Shown here: in pieces, positions 44,127 through 53,299 of the stretch
Numbering within the stretch: the first letter of the stretch is position 1
How the letters are laid out: every line of letters begins with the position of its first letter
Assembly (NCBI GenBank): GCA_965228545.1
Contig: OZ245822.1
Span: 1,240,001 to 1,304,000, forward strand
Reading direction: 5' to 3'
From: HXMU1420-13 sp965228545
GTDB taxonomy: Bacteria > Bacteroidota > Rhodothermia > Balneolales > Balneolaceae
Length of the DNA: 64,000 nt
The notes under the pieces: model-generated
Told to the model about the DNA's origin: nothing
What the model saw: only the letters and a program-made list of their open reading frames with translations
The model's database searches: none
Program-made: the position numbers and the translations under genes

Positions 44127-46385
44127 TTATTGCGAACCTATTTTAAAAGCAATGTACGGAACCAACGGCAATTGATCGGATCGCCGATTTGTGAAAACGT
44201 CGTAGAAGAATAAATTTCTTCGGTCGTAGGTATTGATAGCCCCAGCTTTCACATTCAACTCGAGATTATTTTCGAGAGTAAAATCTCGTTCTATCGAAAC
44301 ATCCAGCCGGTGATAAACAGGCAACCGACCTTGATAAGGTTTGTTTAAGATTACACGTCGCGTTCCCACGGTTGATCGAACATCCGGTAATCCAGAATCG
44401 AAAAACAACACTTCATCAAAGCCAATTGGCTGCGTAAATGGTACACCACTTCCTAACTGCCATCGAACCCCTACCAGGTAATCACCAAATAAATAACTGC
44501 CGGTGGTATTTAATTGATGGCGGCGATCATGTGGCGGATGAAAACTCTGAACGGGATCATCGAACCAGAATCCAAAATTATCCTGAGCCGACTCATACAT
44601 TGTTAAGCTGTAGCCATAACCAATCATACCATAAAATCGACCTTTGGAATACTCAAAGCGTACATCTGAACCATAAGAGTATCCATCTGCCAGCGTAAGT
44701 TCGGTTGACACACGTGCCACAGTAGTCCATGTGGGGATGGAGATATTTTCAAGATCTTTATAATAACCTTCAATCGACCAGTTAAAATTGCCGATAGACT
44801 GCTGCCAGCTTAACAAGTAATGCGTTGCCTCCATTTGGGCACCATCGAATGGTGCACGCATCCAGATTGTAAATACCGAACTTGCATCCCTCATATCGCT
44901 GATACCTACCATGGGTTGGCGATAAATACCAAATGCTGCGCTTAATTCTTGATTCTCGCTGCCAAACGGGCGCCATGCTGTTCTAAATCTCGGTTCTACG
45001 CTAGGGTCGTAAATGCCCGGAATAATTGAAGCCACCACACCCGGCTGTATGTCTAATCTGTTTCCAAGTGGAATTGTTACTTCGAAGTGCGAACCCATAT
45101 TAAACAAACCATAGCGCTCGGTATCCAAATCTTGAAATCGGCCTCGGATATCGTAATTCATGTATCGTGTGCTCAGAAACGCGCCAAAAACAAAACGAGT
45201 ATCGTTCACATATTGCGTCATGTTGATATCCATGTACACCCGAGAAACCCTTGAAAACGAATCTTTTTGATCCTCGTTTCGAGAATTATTCCACATGTGC
45301 GAGAAATTCACGTTCGTTTCAAGTAATAATTTCGACTCATCCGGCAGTACCTGGCATTGTCCGCCAAGCAATATATTTCCCCAGCGTATGGTTTCGTCTT
45401 TTTCAAAATCTAACCTACCACGGTCGTAGGTATGCATGAATAAACTGGAGCACTGCACATCGTTGGTATTAAAGCTGATTTTGCCGTAATGACTTTCGAA
45501 CTTCAGAGGTTGCTCTGGCTGGATAAAGGCTTTGCTTGTAGTTTGAATCAAAGAACGGCGCATCGAAACGATCCATGAAGCTGTTTCTACGCCAAATGGT
45601 CCTTCAGCCACAATATCTGTAACAAATGGCGAAACTGCCGCACTGGCTTTATACTCAAATTTGTTCCCATTCCTCATATTAATATCTAATACAGACGATA
45701 TTCTACCATTGTAGTAGGGCGAAAATCCACCGGCATAAAAATCGGCGTTTGCAATCAGGTCTTGAGGAAAAGGTGAAAAGAAGCCAACAATGTGAAAAGG
45801 TTTGTAGATTAGAATTCCATCTACAAGTACCATGTTCTCGGAAGGTGAGCCTCCGCGAATAAAAACTTGCCCTCCACGGCTTCCTAAAGATACAACACCG
45901 GGTAAAGTTTGTAGATAACTCACTAAATCTCCACCAACCACAGGAGTGGGTATTCTACTTAAATCGATGGGCGAAACACGTTGCCTGCCTTCATCACGTA
46001 GTACAGCACCGGCTTTTTGTTCAACTACTACTTCACCCAATTGATTTGCGTCGGTTTTTAAAGTAATACTTAGTGTTTTTACGTCACCTAGCCGAAACCG
46101 CAGTGTATCGATGTAGGTTTCGTAGCCTAGAAAACTAACTTTAAACTCGTATACACCCGAACGGATAGAGCCAAGCTGGTAGAATCCGTTTCTGTCGGTT
46201 GCTACTCCTTTAAAGCGATTTGAATTATCGATTTGCTGGATGGTAACATTAGCACCTTCCAGCTTCTCGGAAGTTTCGTAATCGGTAACAACCCCTTGAA
46301 TCGAAGCCCATTGAGCTTGTGTTTGGGTACCGGCAAGTACAAACAGTAATAGCGATAGTAATCGGTAGATGTTTTTCAATTGCAA
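44127..46385 (-). CDS. TonB-dependent receptor with carboxypeptidase-like N-terminal domain
   Basis: About 752 residues. I chose the TTG at 46385 because it gives a normal signal peptide (LQLKNIYRLLSLLLFVLAG, cleaved at TQAQ) after a purine-rich AAGG site; the upstream ATG at 46520 would add a 45-residue polar stretch and overlap the neighbouring gene. Next come a CarboxypepD_reg-like domain (IQGVVTDYETSEKLEGANV), a plug domain (VSYLQTLPGVVSLGSRGGQVFIRGGSPSENMVLVDG, read in segments) and a 22-strand barrel. I do not see a TonB-box-like element near the N-terminus. It forms an operon with the DUF4249 lipoprotein. Substrate unknown. Confidence 0.85.
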   Translation of the reverse strand: MQLKNIYRLLSLLLFVLAGTQTQAQWASIQGVVTDYETSEKLEGANVTIQQIDNSNRFKGVATDRNGFYQLGSIRSGVYEFKVSFLGYETYIDTLRFRLGDVKTLSITLKTDANQLGEVVVEQKAGAVLRDEGRQRVSPIDLSRIPTPVVGGDLVSYLQTLPGVVSLGSRGGQVFIRGGSPSENMVLVDGILIYKPFHIVGFFSPFPQDLIANADFYAGGFSPYYNGRISSVLDINMRNGNKFEYKASAAVSPFVTDIVAEGPFGVETASWIVSMRRSLIQTTSKAFIQPEQPLKFESHYGKISFNTNDVQCSSLFMHTYDRGRLDFEKDETIRWGNILLGGQCQVLPDESKLLLETNVNFSHMWNNSRNEDQKDSFSRVSRVYMDINMTQYVNDTRFVFGAFLSTRYMNYDIRGRFQDLDTERYGLFNMGSHFEVTIPLGNRLDIQPGVVASIIPGIYDPSVEPRFRTAWRPFGSENQELSAAFGIYRQPMVGISDMRDASSVFTIWMRAPFDGAQMEATHYLLSWQQSIGNFNWSIEGYYKDLENISIPTWTTVARVSTELTLADGYSYGSDVRFEYSKGRFYGMIGYGYSLTMYESAQDNFGFWFDDPVQSFHPPHDRRHQLNTTGSYLFGDYLVGVRWQLGSGVPFTQPIGFDEVLFFDSGLPDVRSTVGTRRVILNKPYQGRLPVYHRLDVSIERDFTLENNLELNVKAGAINTYDRRNLFFYDVFTNRRSDQLPLVPYIAFKIGSQ

Positions 46386-46504
46386 TAGGTGACCTTCCCT
46401 TATTCTGCCGTGCTTGTTTGAGGCACGAGCTTCCAAGTATAACAAAACTGATTCGTGTTTATTTCGTTTTAATATGGAATTTGTAGAAATCAAACTAACC
46501 CGCC

Positions 46505-47299
46505 TTAACGCATATACCATTCCATACTTTCATCGATAAAACTTTTCACGTGATTGAAGCTTTTTTCACTTTCCTTGAACGATAATTTATTAAGCGATAG
46601 CACTGCACCTTTCCAGTTATTTACAAGCCATTTACCGGTTGATAGTGCCGGAACCTGCGAGTACTGCATTTCTCCATGTTTGGGATAACAAGTTGCATAA
46701 AAATAAGGGGCGCCCACTTTACTATCTTTCATTGCTAATCCAAAACCTATTCCCATTTGGGTATTTGGCTCTATAAATATTCCTGTATCAAAGTGATGCG
46801 GCCAGATTCGAATCTCCGCAGTTGCATTTAGCTTCTCTAGGAGATATTTACAGGCTTGATTGGCTAAGGTTCGCCAAAAAATCCATTCGTTTAACGCCAA
46901 TCGAGAGAGCAATGCCACAGGTTGCATTGCAAAATGGTATTCGGGGATTTCGAAATGCAACGGATTTTTAAATGCATTCGCATCTAATCCTTTATTCTGG
47001 ATTGTAACGGCCACTTGCTCTTCAATAGCATAAATATGTTTTTTTGCCGTTGAGACGGTTTGAATCGCCCCGTCTGCTTCATCCTGCCATACATAGCACA
47101 CATCAGTTAAACGTAAAATTAACCGGATACGACCTGATGGTGTGTCTAACCAGCGACCTTCGATCTGTAGGCTATCTGGATTAAAGCCTAAATTGGTATG
47201 GCTGTCATCGTCTTTCTTTGGCACAAAACTTCTATTCGCCTTTGCTAGAATCTGGCATAATCGATGTAGTTGCTGATCTGCTTGTGTATAGTTATTCAT
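46505..47299 (-). CDS. DUF5996-like protein
   Basis: About 264 residues from the ATG at 47299 (MNNYTQADQQLHRL); an ATG at 47353 would add 18 residues. The IRIWPHHFDTGIF motif (about 180-192) followed by GIGFGLAMKDS and PYFYATCYP agrees with DUF5996 proteins, in which the WPHHFD part is conserved. No signal peptide or membrane segment is seen, so it is cytosolic. Enzymatic function unknown; the conserved His pair and Asp could bind metal. It lies between the receptor and the Rieske-glutamate synthase gene on the same strand. Confidence 0.65.
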   Translation of the reverse strand: MNNYTQADQQLHRLCQILAKANRSFVPKKDDDSHTNLGFNPDSLQIEGRWLDTPSGRIRLILRLTDVCYVWQDEADGAIQTVSTAKKHIYAIEEQVAVTIQNKGLDANAFKNPLHFEIPEYHFAMQPVALLSRLALNEWIFWRTLANQACKYLLEKLNATAEIRIWPHHFDTGIFIEPNTQMGIGFGLAMKDSKVGAPYFYATCYPKHGEMQYSQVPALSTGKWLVNNWKGAVLSLNKLSFKESEKSFNHVKSFIDESMEWYMR

Positions 47300-47435
47300 T
47301 GTTCGCTGATGTTCGTGTGATTTTATACTTGGATCGATTCCCGCTAATCCCATACAAAGTAAAGCCCTTGTTAAAATGATCCGAGTATTAGATAAACCAA
47401 AAGAAACTGCAGAACATTAGGAATGAGGGTTCCTT

Positions 47436-49052
47436 TTAAAGCATCGGTTTCATGCCGGCATAGTTAATGCCGGTTAGTCGATGCATTTCGTAGTTGAACG
47501 TGCTTAAATCGTTGAAAGAAAAATCCTGCACATGTTCGTGTCCACATGCTCTTGCAATTACTTTAATCAACTCGTTGGTGGCTTCAAAAAAGTTATGCAA
47601 TTGCTTTGCTGATGATTCTATGATTAAACGGCCACGAAGGTTTTCCTTCATCGTGGCAATCCCCACTGGGCAATTATTACTGTTACAAGCTCGCATCCCC
47701 AAGCAGCCAATGGCTTGAATTGCGGAATTTGAAACCGCAATGGCATCAGCGCCCAGCATCATAGCTTTTGCAAAATCATCTGCAACTCTTAGCCCACCTG
47801 TAATAATTAGAGAAACATCGGTAGCTCCTTTATGGTCTAAGTGTTTTCTGGCTCTTGCCAGCGCTGGAATGGTTGGCACATTGATATTATTTCTAAGAAT
47901 TGTTGGTGCCGAACCCGTTCCGCCACCGCGCCCATCCAAAATGATATAATCTGCTCCAGCATCTAATGCGAAATCTATATCTGCCTCAATGCGACTGGCT
48001 GCAATCTTGAAACCTATGGGAATACCTCCTGTTTCTTCTCGAACTTTATCACCAAAATTTTTGAAATCTTTTACCGTTTTTAAATCGGGAAATGCCGCCG
48101 GCGAGATGGCTGTCTCGCCCGGTTCTAACCCACGTACTTCCGCTATTTCTTCGGTTACTTTATTTCCAGGTAAGTGGCCACCTGTTCCGGTTTTCGCGCC
48201 CTGACCTCCTTTAAAATGAAACGCCTGTGCCTTTTTTACTTTCTCCCACGAAAATCCAAATTTACCACTCGCAAGTTCATAAAAATAACGGCTGTTACTT
48301 TCTTGCTCCTCGGGTAGCATACCTCCTTCGCCACTACATATTCCGGTTCCCGCTAATTCTGCTCCTTTCGATAACGCAATTTTAGCCTCTCGAGATAGTG
48401 CCCCAAAACTCATGTCAGAAACAAATACTGGAATATCTAATTCCAGTGGTTTTAAGGCTTTCTTCCCAATAATTACTTTCGTACTCACTTCGTCTTCGTC
48501 GAATAAAGGCCGTTTTGCTAACTGTGCGGGCAGAAACTGAATATCTTCCCATTTGGGCAAGCTATTCCGATCTACTCCCATCGCTTCCGACGGTCCGTGA
48601 TGCCCCACATTCTTTAGCCCATTTTGCGCAAGTTCTTTAATATACTTGGTGTATGGCTCGGTTTCTTCGGGGTGTGTATCGGCATATTGCCCCAAATATT
48701 CATCTCTATTGAACGGTTGTGGATGATCTTTTAAATAGTTATCGATTTCATCTCCATCAACCCAAACGCTACCACCCTCAAGCCAGGCTTTAAACTTATG
48801 TAATGCTTCCTCGTTATTGTATTCACTTACACCCGTATCAAAGCGGTAATCCCAATGGTGAACTCCGCACATCAGATTTTCTCCATCGATATACCCATCT
48901 CCCAAAAGTGCGCCACGGTGCAAACACCGCCCGTAAAGCACCGAGATTTGATCGTCGTATCTAATTGCTACCAGGTCCAAGCCATTTACTAGAAAATGCT
49001 TAGGATTTCTGTCATCCAATTCCCCAAAATCACATAATTTTATTTCAGACAT
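47436..49052 (-). CDS. Rieske [2Fe-2S] domain fused to FMN-binding glutamate synthase-type domain
   Basis: A 538-residue two-domain protein. The N-terminal Rieske domain (about 1-110) has CLHRG and CGVHHWDYRFDTG, giving the C-x-H and C-x2-H ligands of a [2Fe-2S] cluster. The rest is a GltS alpha-barrel domain (about 160-530): GGMLPEEQESN, GGQGAKTGTGGHLPG, AGADYIILDGRGGGTGSAP and, near the end, MRACNSNNCPVGIAT, the [3Fe-4S]/FMN region of glutamate synthase. There is no amidotransferase domain, so it cannot be a complete glutamine-dependent synthase. Its electron donor may be ferredoxin, possibly linked to the FNR at 30 kb. Real substrate unknown. Possible names in databases: glutamate synthase-related protein. 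Confidence 0.9.
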   Translation of the reverse strand: MSEIKLCDFGELDDRNPKHFLVNGLDLVAIRYDDQISVLYGRCLHRGALLGDGYIDGENLMCGVHHWDYRFDTGVSEYNNEEALHKFKAWLEGGSVWVDGDEIDNYLKDHPQPFNRDEYLGQYADTHPEETEPYTKYIKELAQNGLKNVGHHGPSEAMGVDRNSLPKWEDIQFLPAQLAKRPLFDEDEVSTKVIIGKKALKPLELDIPVFVSDMSFGALSREAKIALSKGAELAGTGICSGEGGMLPEEQESNSRYFYELASGKFGFSWEKVKKAQAFHFKGGQGAKTGTGGHLPGNKVTEEIAEVRGLEPGETAISPAAFPDLKTVKDFKNFGDKVREETGGIPIGFKIAASRIEADIDFALDAGADYIILDGRGGGTGSAPTILRNNINVPTIPALARARKHLDHKGATDVSLIITGGLRVADDFAKAMMLGADAIAVSNSAIQAIGCLGMRACNSNNCPVGIATMKENLRGRLIIESSAKQLHNFFEATNELIKVIARACGHEHVQDFSFNDLSTFNYEMHRLTGINYAGMKPML

Positions 49053-49181
49053 ACCTTAGTTTTAAATTATAATTGTGCATCAATAAATAAAAAAAGTTGT
49101 AGAAAGTCTGTTTGTAATTAATTTATTCTTAATCTTTGCTTTGTTAAATAGTGCTTTAAATATTCTGACGATCTTCATCAA

Positions 49182-50114
49182 ATGCACAAAATTAAATACG
49201 TTGCAATGGTTTACAGGACTGCTTTCTTAGGATGTTTACTCTTTTTGGTAATGGCATGTAAAAAACAAATTAAAGAGGAACCGGTGAATCCTGTGCTTGC
49301 TGTTACGGGAATGGTAGTTGAGCATGATGACTTTCCATCGGAATATGTGGATAGCCGAAATATTGAAGTTTGGCTACCAGATGGCTATGATACAGAGGAT
49401 GGACGATACCAAGTACTATATATGCACGACGGACAAAATGTGTTTGATCCGGTATCATCATACAACGGAAACGACTGGATGGTGGATGAAGTGCTCACCG
49501 AACTTATAGAGCAGCAACAGGTTGAAAAAACCATTGTAGTAGCTATTTGGAATAGTGGTATCACGCGATTTCCCGAATACATGCCTCAGCAACCTGCTGA
49601 AGTGATGAACAGCGAAGCTGTGCAAAAAACAGTAATAAGGAATTCTGGCGAAGCTATTTTTTCTGACCGATATCTCAAGTTTATTGTTGAAGAATTAAAA
49701 CCATTTATCGATTCGAGATATCGCACAAAAACCGAAGCTGCACATACCTCCATCATGGGCAGCAGTATGGGCGGTTTAATTTCGCTTTATGCGATCATGG
49801 AATATCCAGATGTTTTTGGCGCCGCAGCTTGTGTTTCAACACATTGGACGGTACCCGAACTTGGATCGGTTTTCATCGATTATGTTGCCGATCATTTACC
49901 AAATCCGGAAAGCCATAAGATCTATTTTGATTTTGGCACCGAAGGACTGGATGCTGATTACGAACCGCATCAGCAACGGGTGGATAAAATGATGAGAAAT
50001 GCCGGATATACCCAGAACCTAAATTGGGTTACAAAAAAGTTTGATGGGCACGACCATAACGAACAGCATTGGGCAATGCGCGTAGAAGTCCCATTACGGT
50101 TTATTCTAGACTAA
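49182..50114 (+). CDS. Esterase-D-like alpha/beta hydrolase lipoprotein
   Basis: A 310-residue protein with N-terminal signal and lipobox (LFLVMAC, Cys26, followed by KK), so probably a lipoprotein. VWLPDGYD and YQVLYMHDGQNVFD lead to the nucleophile motif GSSMGGLIS (about residues 190-198), with acid and His in the C-terminal part (FGTEGLDADYEP, FDGHDHNEQHW). It belongs to the esterase D/IroE-like family (PF00756), which includes siderophore esterases, acetyl esterases and feruloyl esterases. The next gene encodes a GH16 lipoprotein, so action on acylated polysaccharides is possible. An ATG at 49209 could be the start instead. Confidence 0.85.
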   Translation: MHKIKYVAMVYRTAFLGCLLFLVMACKKQIKEEPVNPVLAVTGMVVEHDDFPSEYVDSRNIEVWLPDGYDTEDGRYQVLYMHDGQNVFDPVSSYNGNDWMVDEVLTELIEQQQVEKTIVVAIWNSGITRFPEYMPQQPAEVMNSEAVQKTVIRNSGEAIFSDRYLKFIVEELKPFIDSRYRTKTEAAHTSIMGSSMGGLISLYAIMEYPDVFGAAACVSTHWTVPELGSVFIDYVADHLPNPESHKIYFDFGTEGLDADYEPHQQRVDKMMRNAGYTQNLNWVTKKFDGHDHNEQHWAMRVEVPLRFILD

Positions 50115-50163
50115 TATTGAGAAATCTTCTCAGTTGATAATGGACGGCTAAAATCTAATCTTT

Positions 50164-50171
50164 TAATTTTG
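50164..50171 (+). promoter_or_regulatory. Candidate -7 promoter element for the GH16 gene
   Basis: TAATTTTG matches TANNTTTG and lies 27 bases ahead of the ATG at 50199. The -33 element is not clear. Confidence 0.35.
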
Positions 50172-50198
50172 TCAAGATAAACTATACGCCAATCATCA

Positions 50199-51026
50199 AT
50201 GAGACTTCTAATTGTAGTTGCCCTCAGCTTATTTTTTATTTCCTCTTCTTGTAAAGAGAATACCAGTAACTCTGAACCCGAAGTAATCGAAGGCTTAATC
50301 TGGAGCGATGAGTTTAACGGTACGGAATGGGATCGGGATGAATGGATACCTGAATTTGGAGCTTCGGGCTGGGGTAATCAGGAATATCAAAATTATACTG
50401 CCAGTAAAGAAAATTTATCGGTGAGTGATGGCACTTTAAAAATCACCGCTGTAAAAGTTGGGGATGGTCAAGGTCGCGGAGATTATACTTCGGCACGTAT
50501 AACCAGTGCACGCACATTCGGGCCGGGAACGCTTATAGAAGTTCGCGCCAAAATACCTGATTATAAAGGAGATGGTCTTTGGCCTGCAATCTGGATGCTG
50601 GGCGACTCAATTCGAAAAGGAACACCATGGCCAACTTGTGGCGAAATAGACATTATGGAGTATGTTAGCCGTGAACCCGATGTTTTCTTTTCAACCATAC
50701 ATAGTGCAGCTAACAATCATACAAATGGCACACAAATTGGCTCTGGCAATGTTTCTCTCCCCGATATCGAAGAGGAATTCAATACTTTTGGTATTGAATG
50801 GCGCGAGGAATACATCAAATTTTTTGTAAACGATAGGGATAATGTAATCTTTCGTGTAAACCGACCTCAGGATTACAATCTAAACAATTGGCCGTTTTCT
50901 GAACCCCATTTCTTTCTGTTGAACCTTGCAGTTGGTGGAACCTTTGGTGGGTTTGAAGTAAATGATGATAATTTTCCGGCTGTTTTTGAAATTGATTACG
51001 TTCGGGTGTTTGAGCTAGAAGACTAG
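50199..51026 (+). CDS. Glycoside hydrolase family 16 lipoprotein (beta-glucanase-like)
   Basis: A 275-residue secreted enzyme with a lipobox-like FISSSC (Cys19). The catalytic signature GEIDIMEYVS (about residues 148-157) holds nucleophile and acid Glu residues in the E-I-D-I-M-E arrangement of the laminarinase-type GH16 enzymes. DEFNGTEWDRDEW, GASGWGNQEYQNYT, GLWPAIWMLG and FHFFLLNLAVGG-like segments are in the expected order. It would cut beta-1,3-glucans such as laminarin or similar algal polymers. It follows the esterase gene after 84 bases and has its own -7 element. Confidence 0.93.
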   Translation: MRLLIVVALSLFFISSSCKENTSNSEPEVIEGLIWSDEFNGTEWDRDEWIPEFGASGWGNQEYQNYTASKENLSVSDGTLKITAVKVGDGQGRGDYTSARITSARTFGPGTLIEVRAKIPDYKGDGLWPAIWMLGDSIRKGTPWPTCGEIDIMEYVSREPDVFFSTIHSAANNHTNGTQIGSGNVSLPDIEEEFNTFGIEWREEYIKFFVNDRDNVIFRVNRPQDYNLNNWPFSEPHFFLLNLAVGGTFGGFEVNDDNFPAVFEIDYVRVFELED

Positions 51027-51046
51027 TTATCGCAAAAATTCAAACA

Positions 51047-52870
51047 TCAGGTTGGTAATCCTTCCATCCTCATAATTTCGAGTGCATTTGTACTTGGGCA
51101 TGGCCCTTCTCGCAACATGTACTCGAAACTCATTTTTTTGTCTTTGATCGACTCCACGAAGTGCAAATTTTTCATCTGTGGTATTTCCTTTTCCAGCTCG
51201 GCAAGTTCTAAATCATGTGAAGAGACTAAACCTACTCCATTCTTTCCGGCCACCTCTTTTAAAAAAGCAGCACTGCCAACATAACGTTCTCGATTATTTG
51301 TGCCTCTATAAATTTCATCCACCAAAAAGAATAAAGGCTCTTCATCATCTTGCCCCAATTCATCTAGTAAATACCGTAATCGACGAACCTCGGTGTAGAA
51401 ATGCGAATACCCTTCGTCGAGCGAATCGGTAATATTAATGCTTGAAAATACCCGAAATGGTCGCGTTGCAAGTGTAGTTGCACACACCGGCGCACCGGCA
51501 AAAGTTAGAATTAAATTTACGCCCACTGTTCGCAGAAAGGTACTTTTTCCGGCCATGTTTGACCCGGTAATCAGAAATAAGTCCTTATCCTTTCTAACCT
51601 CAAAGTTGTTAGAAACCCTTTGCCCACTTGGTATTAGCGGATGTCCTAATGCAGTTGAAGTAAACAGCGATTCACACTCCTTGTCGATCTCCGGCCACGA
51701 ATATTCTGGATTAAGCATAGCGAAATTTGCCAGAGAATTTAGAGCTTCGAGCTCATAAAAGGTATCAAGCCATTTAGTAATTTTTGGCTCAATAGATTGC
51801 TTCAAATGCTCAATCTTCCACGCGTGATACATATCCCAAGGGATGCACACATTCACAATCAGCCACAATATTTCGTTGGCTTGTAAAGCCGCTCTTGTCA
51901 TTAGTTGTTGAGCCTTTTTAATTACGAAAGATGGCCGTACTTGTGCAGATTGGTAAACATCCAGAATAGCAGCCAGGTTCGAATTCTCCTTGGCTTGAAA
52001 ACGCTCTAAGTGCATTAGTATCGCTTTAAAGCGATTTAATATTTTTTCGATTTTAAAAGCTGCATCAAACAAGCCAGCATATAATTTATCGGTGTATTTA
52101 TAGTACAGCAGATACGTAACCAGGCTGAACATCAAAAATAATGGACTTATTACTCGCGCTAGCATAAATCCAAGAAATAAGAAATTCAGAACGGCAAGAA
52201 TCGATAGAATAATTAGTGATTTTCTTACCCCTTTTTTAGCAGGAATACGCAGCCATTCCAGCATTTCTTGATTACTCCACTCATTCCGGGAACCCGATTT
52301 GGTAATAGCCCCAATAACTCTAAGTTTATCTCGAAAAGCTAGCAATGGAACTAACTCTTTAACATTGGCCTGCCTTACTTTTATGGATGCAACGTTTGGG
52401 TGCGCATCGAGAAGCCAGTTTTTTAATGTATGTGCGCTTTCACTAAATATGGAGGTATCGAGCAGATGAAAAACTGAATGCTCGCCCATTAAATCTAAAT
52501 CTTTTGCAAAAGGGTGTTCTTTCTCTTCCACCATCAGTTTTTTGGATGGAATATCGTTCCACTGAAGCTGCATCCGTGCGATATGCTCTTTCTTGATCCG
52601 AAGCAGTTCTTCAAATCGCTTTTTCGATGCTTCTGTTTTTTGATGCTGATCTACCAAAACGATAAATCCCGCAATTAAAGTAACCAACAAACTCACGAAT
52701 AGTATATCGCTTACTCTACTACTAAGTAAAAACAACACCAATATTGAGCTTAAAAAGTAAACAATTCTTATGGTTGATAAACGTGAACTTATCCCTTCAA
52801 TTTCAACGATACGGGTAGCTAAACGGCGAATATGACGCTCAATCTTTTCTTTTAATACTTGTTTTCTCAT
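51047..52870 (-). CDS. Membrane-anchored MutS-like ATPase
   Basis: A 607-residue protein with hydrophobic stretches at about 30-70 and 215-255 and the MutS C-terminal ATPase domain. Walker A is GSNMAGKSTFLRTVG (about 437-451), Walker B is FFLVDEIYRGTNN, and the H-loop is VSSHDLELA. Mismatch-recognition domain I is absent. Such membrane-linked MutS-family ATPases are common in Bacteroidota and are unlikely to do classical mismatch repair. The Smr gene upstream overlaps by 32 bases (if it starts at 53150), giving a split arrangement of the MutS core and Smr domains that are fused in MutS2. Confidence 0.87.
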   Translation of the reverse strand: MRKQVLKEKIERHIRRLATRIVEIEGISSRLSTIRIVYFLSSILVLFLLSSRVSDILFVSLLVTLIAGFIVLVDQHQKTEASKKRFEELLRIKKEHIARMQLQWNDIPSKKLMVEEKEHPFAKDLDLMGEHSVFHLLDTSIFSESAHTLKNWLLDAHPNVASIKVRQANVKELVPLLAFRDKLRVIGAITKSGSRNEWSNQEMLEWLRIPAKKGVRKSLIILSILAVLNFLFLGFMLARVISPLFLMFSLVTYLLYYKYTDKLYAGLFDAAFKIEKILNRFKAILMHLERFQAKENSNLAAILDVYQSAQVRPSFVIKKAQQLMTRAALQANEILWLIVNVCIPWDMYHAWKIEHLKQSIEPKITKWLDTFYELEALNSLANFAMLNPEYSWPEIDKECESLFTSTALGHPLIPSGQRVSNNFEVRKDKDLFLITGSNMAGKSTFLRTVGVNLILTFAGAPVCATTLATRPFRVFSSINITDSLDEGYSHFYTEVRRLRYLLDELGQDDEEPLFFLVDEIYRGTNNRERYVGSAAFLKEVAGKNGVGLVSSHDLELAELEKEIPQMKNLHFVESIKDKKMSFEYMLREGPCPSTNALEIMRMEGLPT

Positions 52871-53150
52871 GTTCCATTTTATTCAATTCTACTAAAGTAG
52901 CTCCCCAGCTCGAACGGTCATCAGCAAGCCTGTACGATATCACCATCGGGTGTGTATCCAAAATAGCATGCACTGTTCTTCTAAGCACACCTTTTCCCTT
53001 CCCATGAATAATGCGCAACGAGTATAGTTCTTTTTCCAAACAGGCTTCAATGTAATCCGGAATCAAATCTTTGATCTCATTGGGTTTGAAGAAATGCAGA
53101 TCCAAAATCCCATCAATGGGTAGTTCTATATAATCATTTTCATTATTCAT
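52839..53150 (-). CDS. Smr domain protein (putative endonuclease domain)
   Basis: About 103 residues from the ATG at 53150 (MNNENDYIELPIDG); the longer reading frame to 53225 adds a hydrophobic stretch with no family match. Smr motifs are ILDLHFF (LDLHG type, with Phe in place of Gly), RIIHGKGKGVLRR and GATLVEL. Smr domains nick branched DNA or cut RNA on stalled ribosomes. Its C-terminal coding region overlaps the start of the MutS-like gene by 32 bases in another frame, so the pair is co-expressed. Confidence 0.83.
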   Translation of the reverse strand: MNNENDYIELPIDGILDLHFFKPNEIKDLIPDYIEACLEKELYSLRIIHGKGKGVLRRTVHAILDTHPMVISYRLADDRSSWGATLVELNKMEHEKTSIKRKD

Positions 53151-53299
53151 TCCTGAAATGGTACCCACAAACATCACGCTTTTCAAGCTTATTTGATAAA
53201 AACTAGCATACTTTAAAATTTTCAAAGTTTGTTATAGTATCCTTTGTGCCTTTCTACCTTTGTGCCTATCCTTTATACAGTTTTAGACTCCCTTTTTCT

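Noticed and set aside
44127..46520. ATG at 46520 as the start of the TonB receptor
   Set aside because: It would add about 45 polar residues before the signal peptide and overlap the neighbouring gene; a TTG at 46385 gives a standard signal peptide.
53225..53246. Longer starts for the Smr protein (53225) and the penicillin acylase gene (53246)
   Set aside because: The extra N-terminal residues have no family match; the inner ATGs at 53150 and 53300 fit the known domain and signal-anchor starts.
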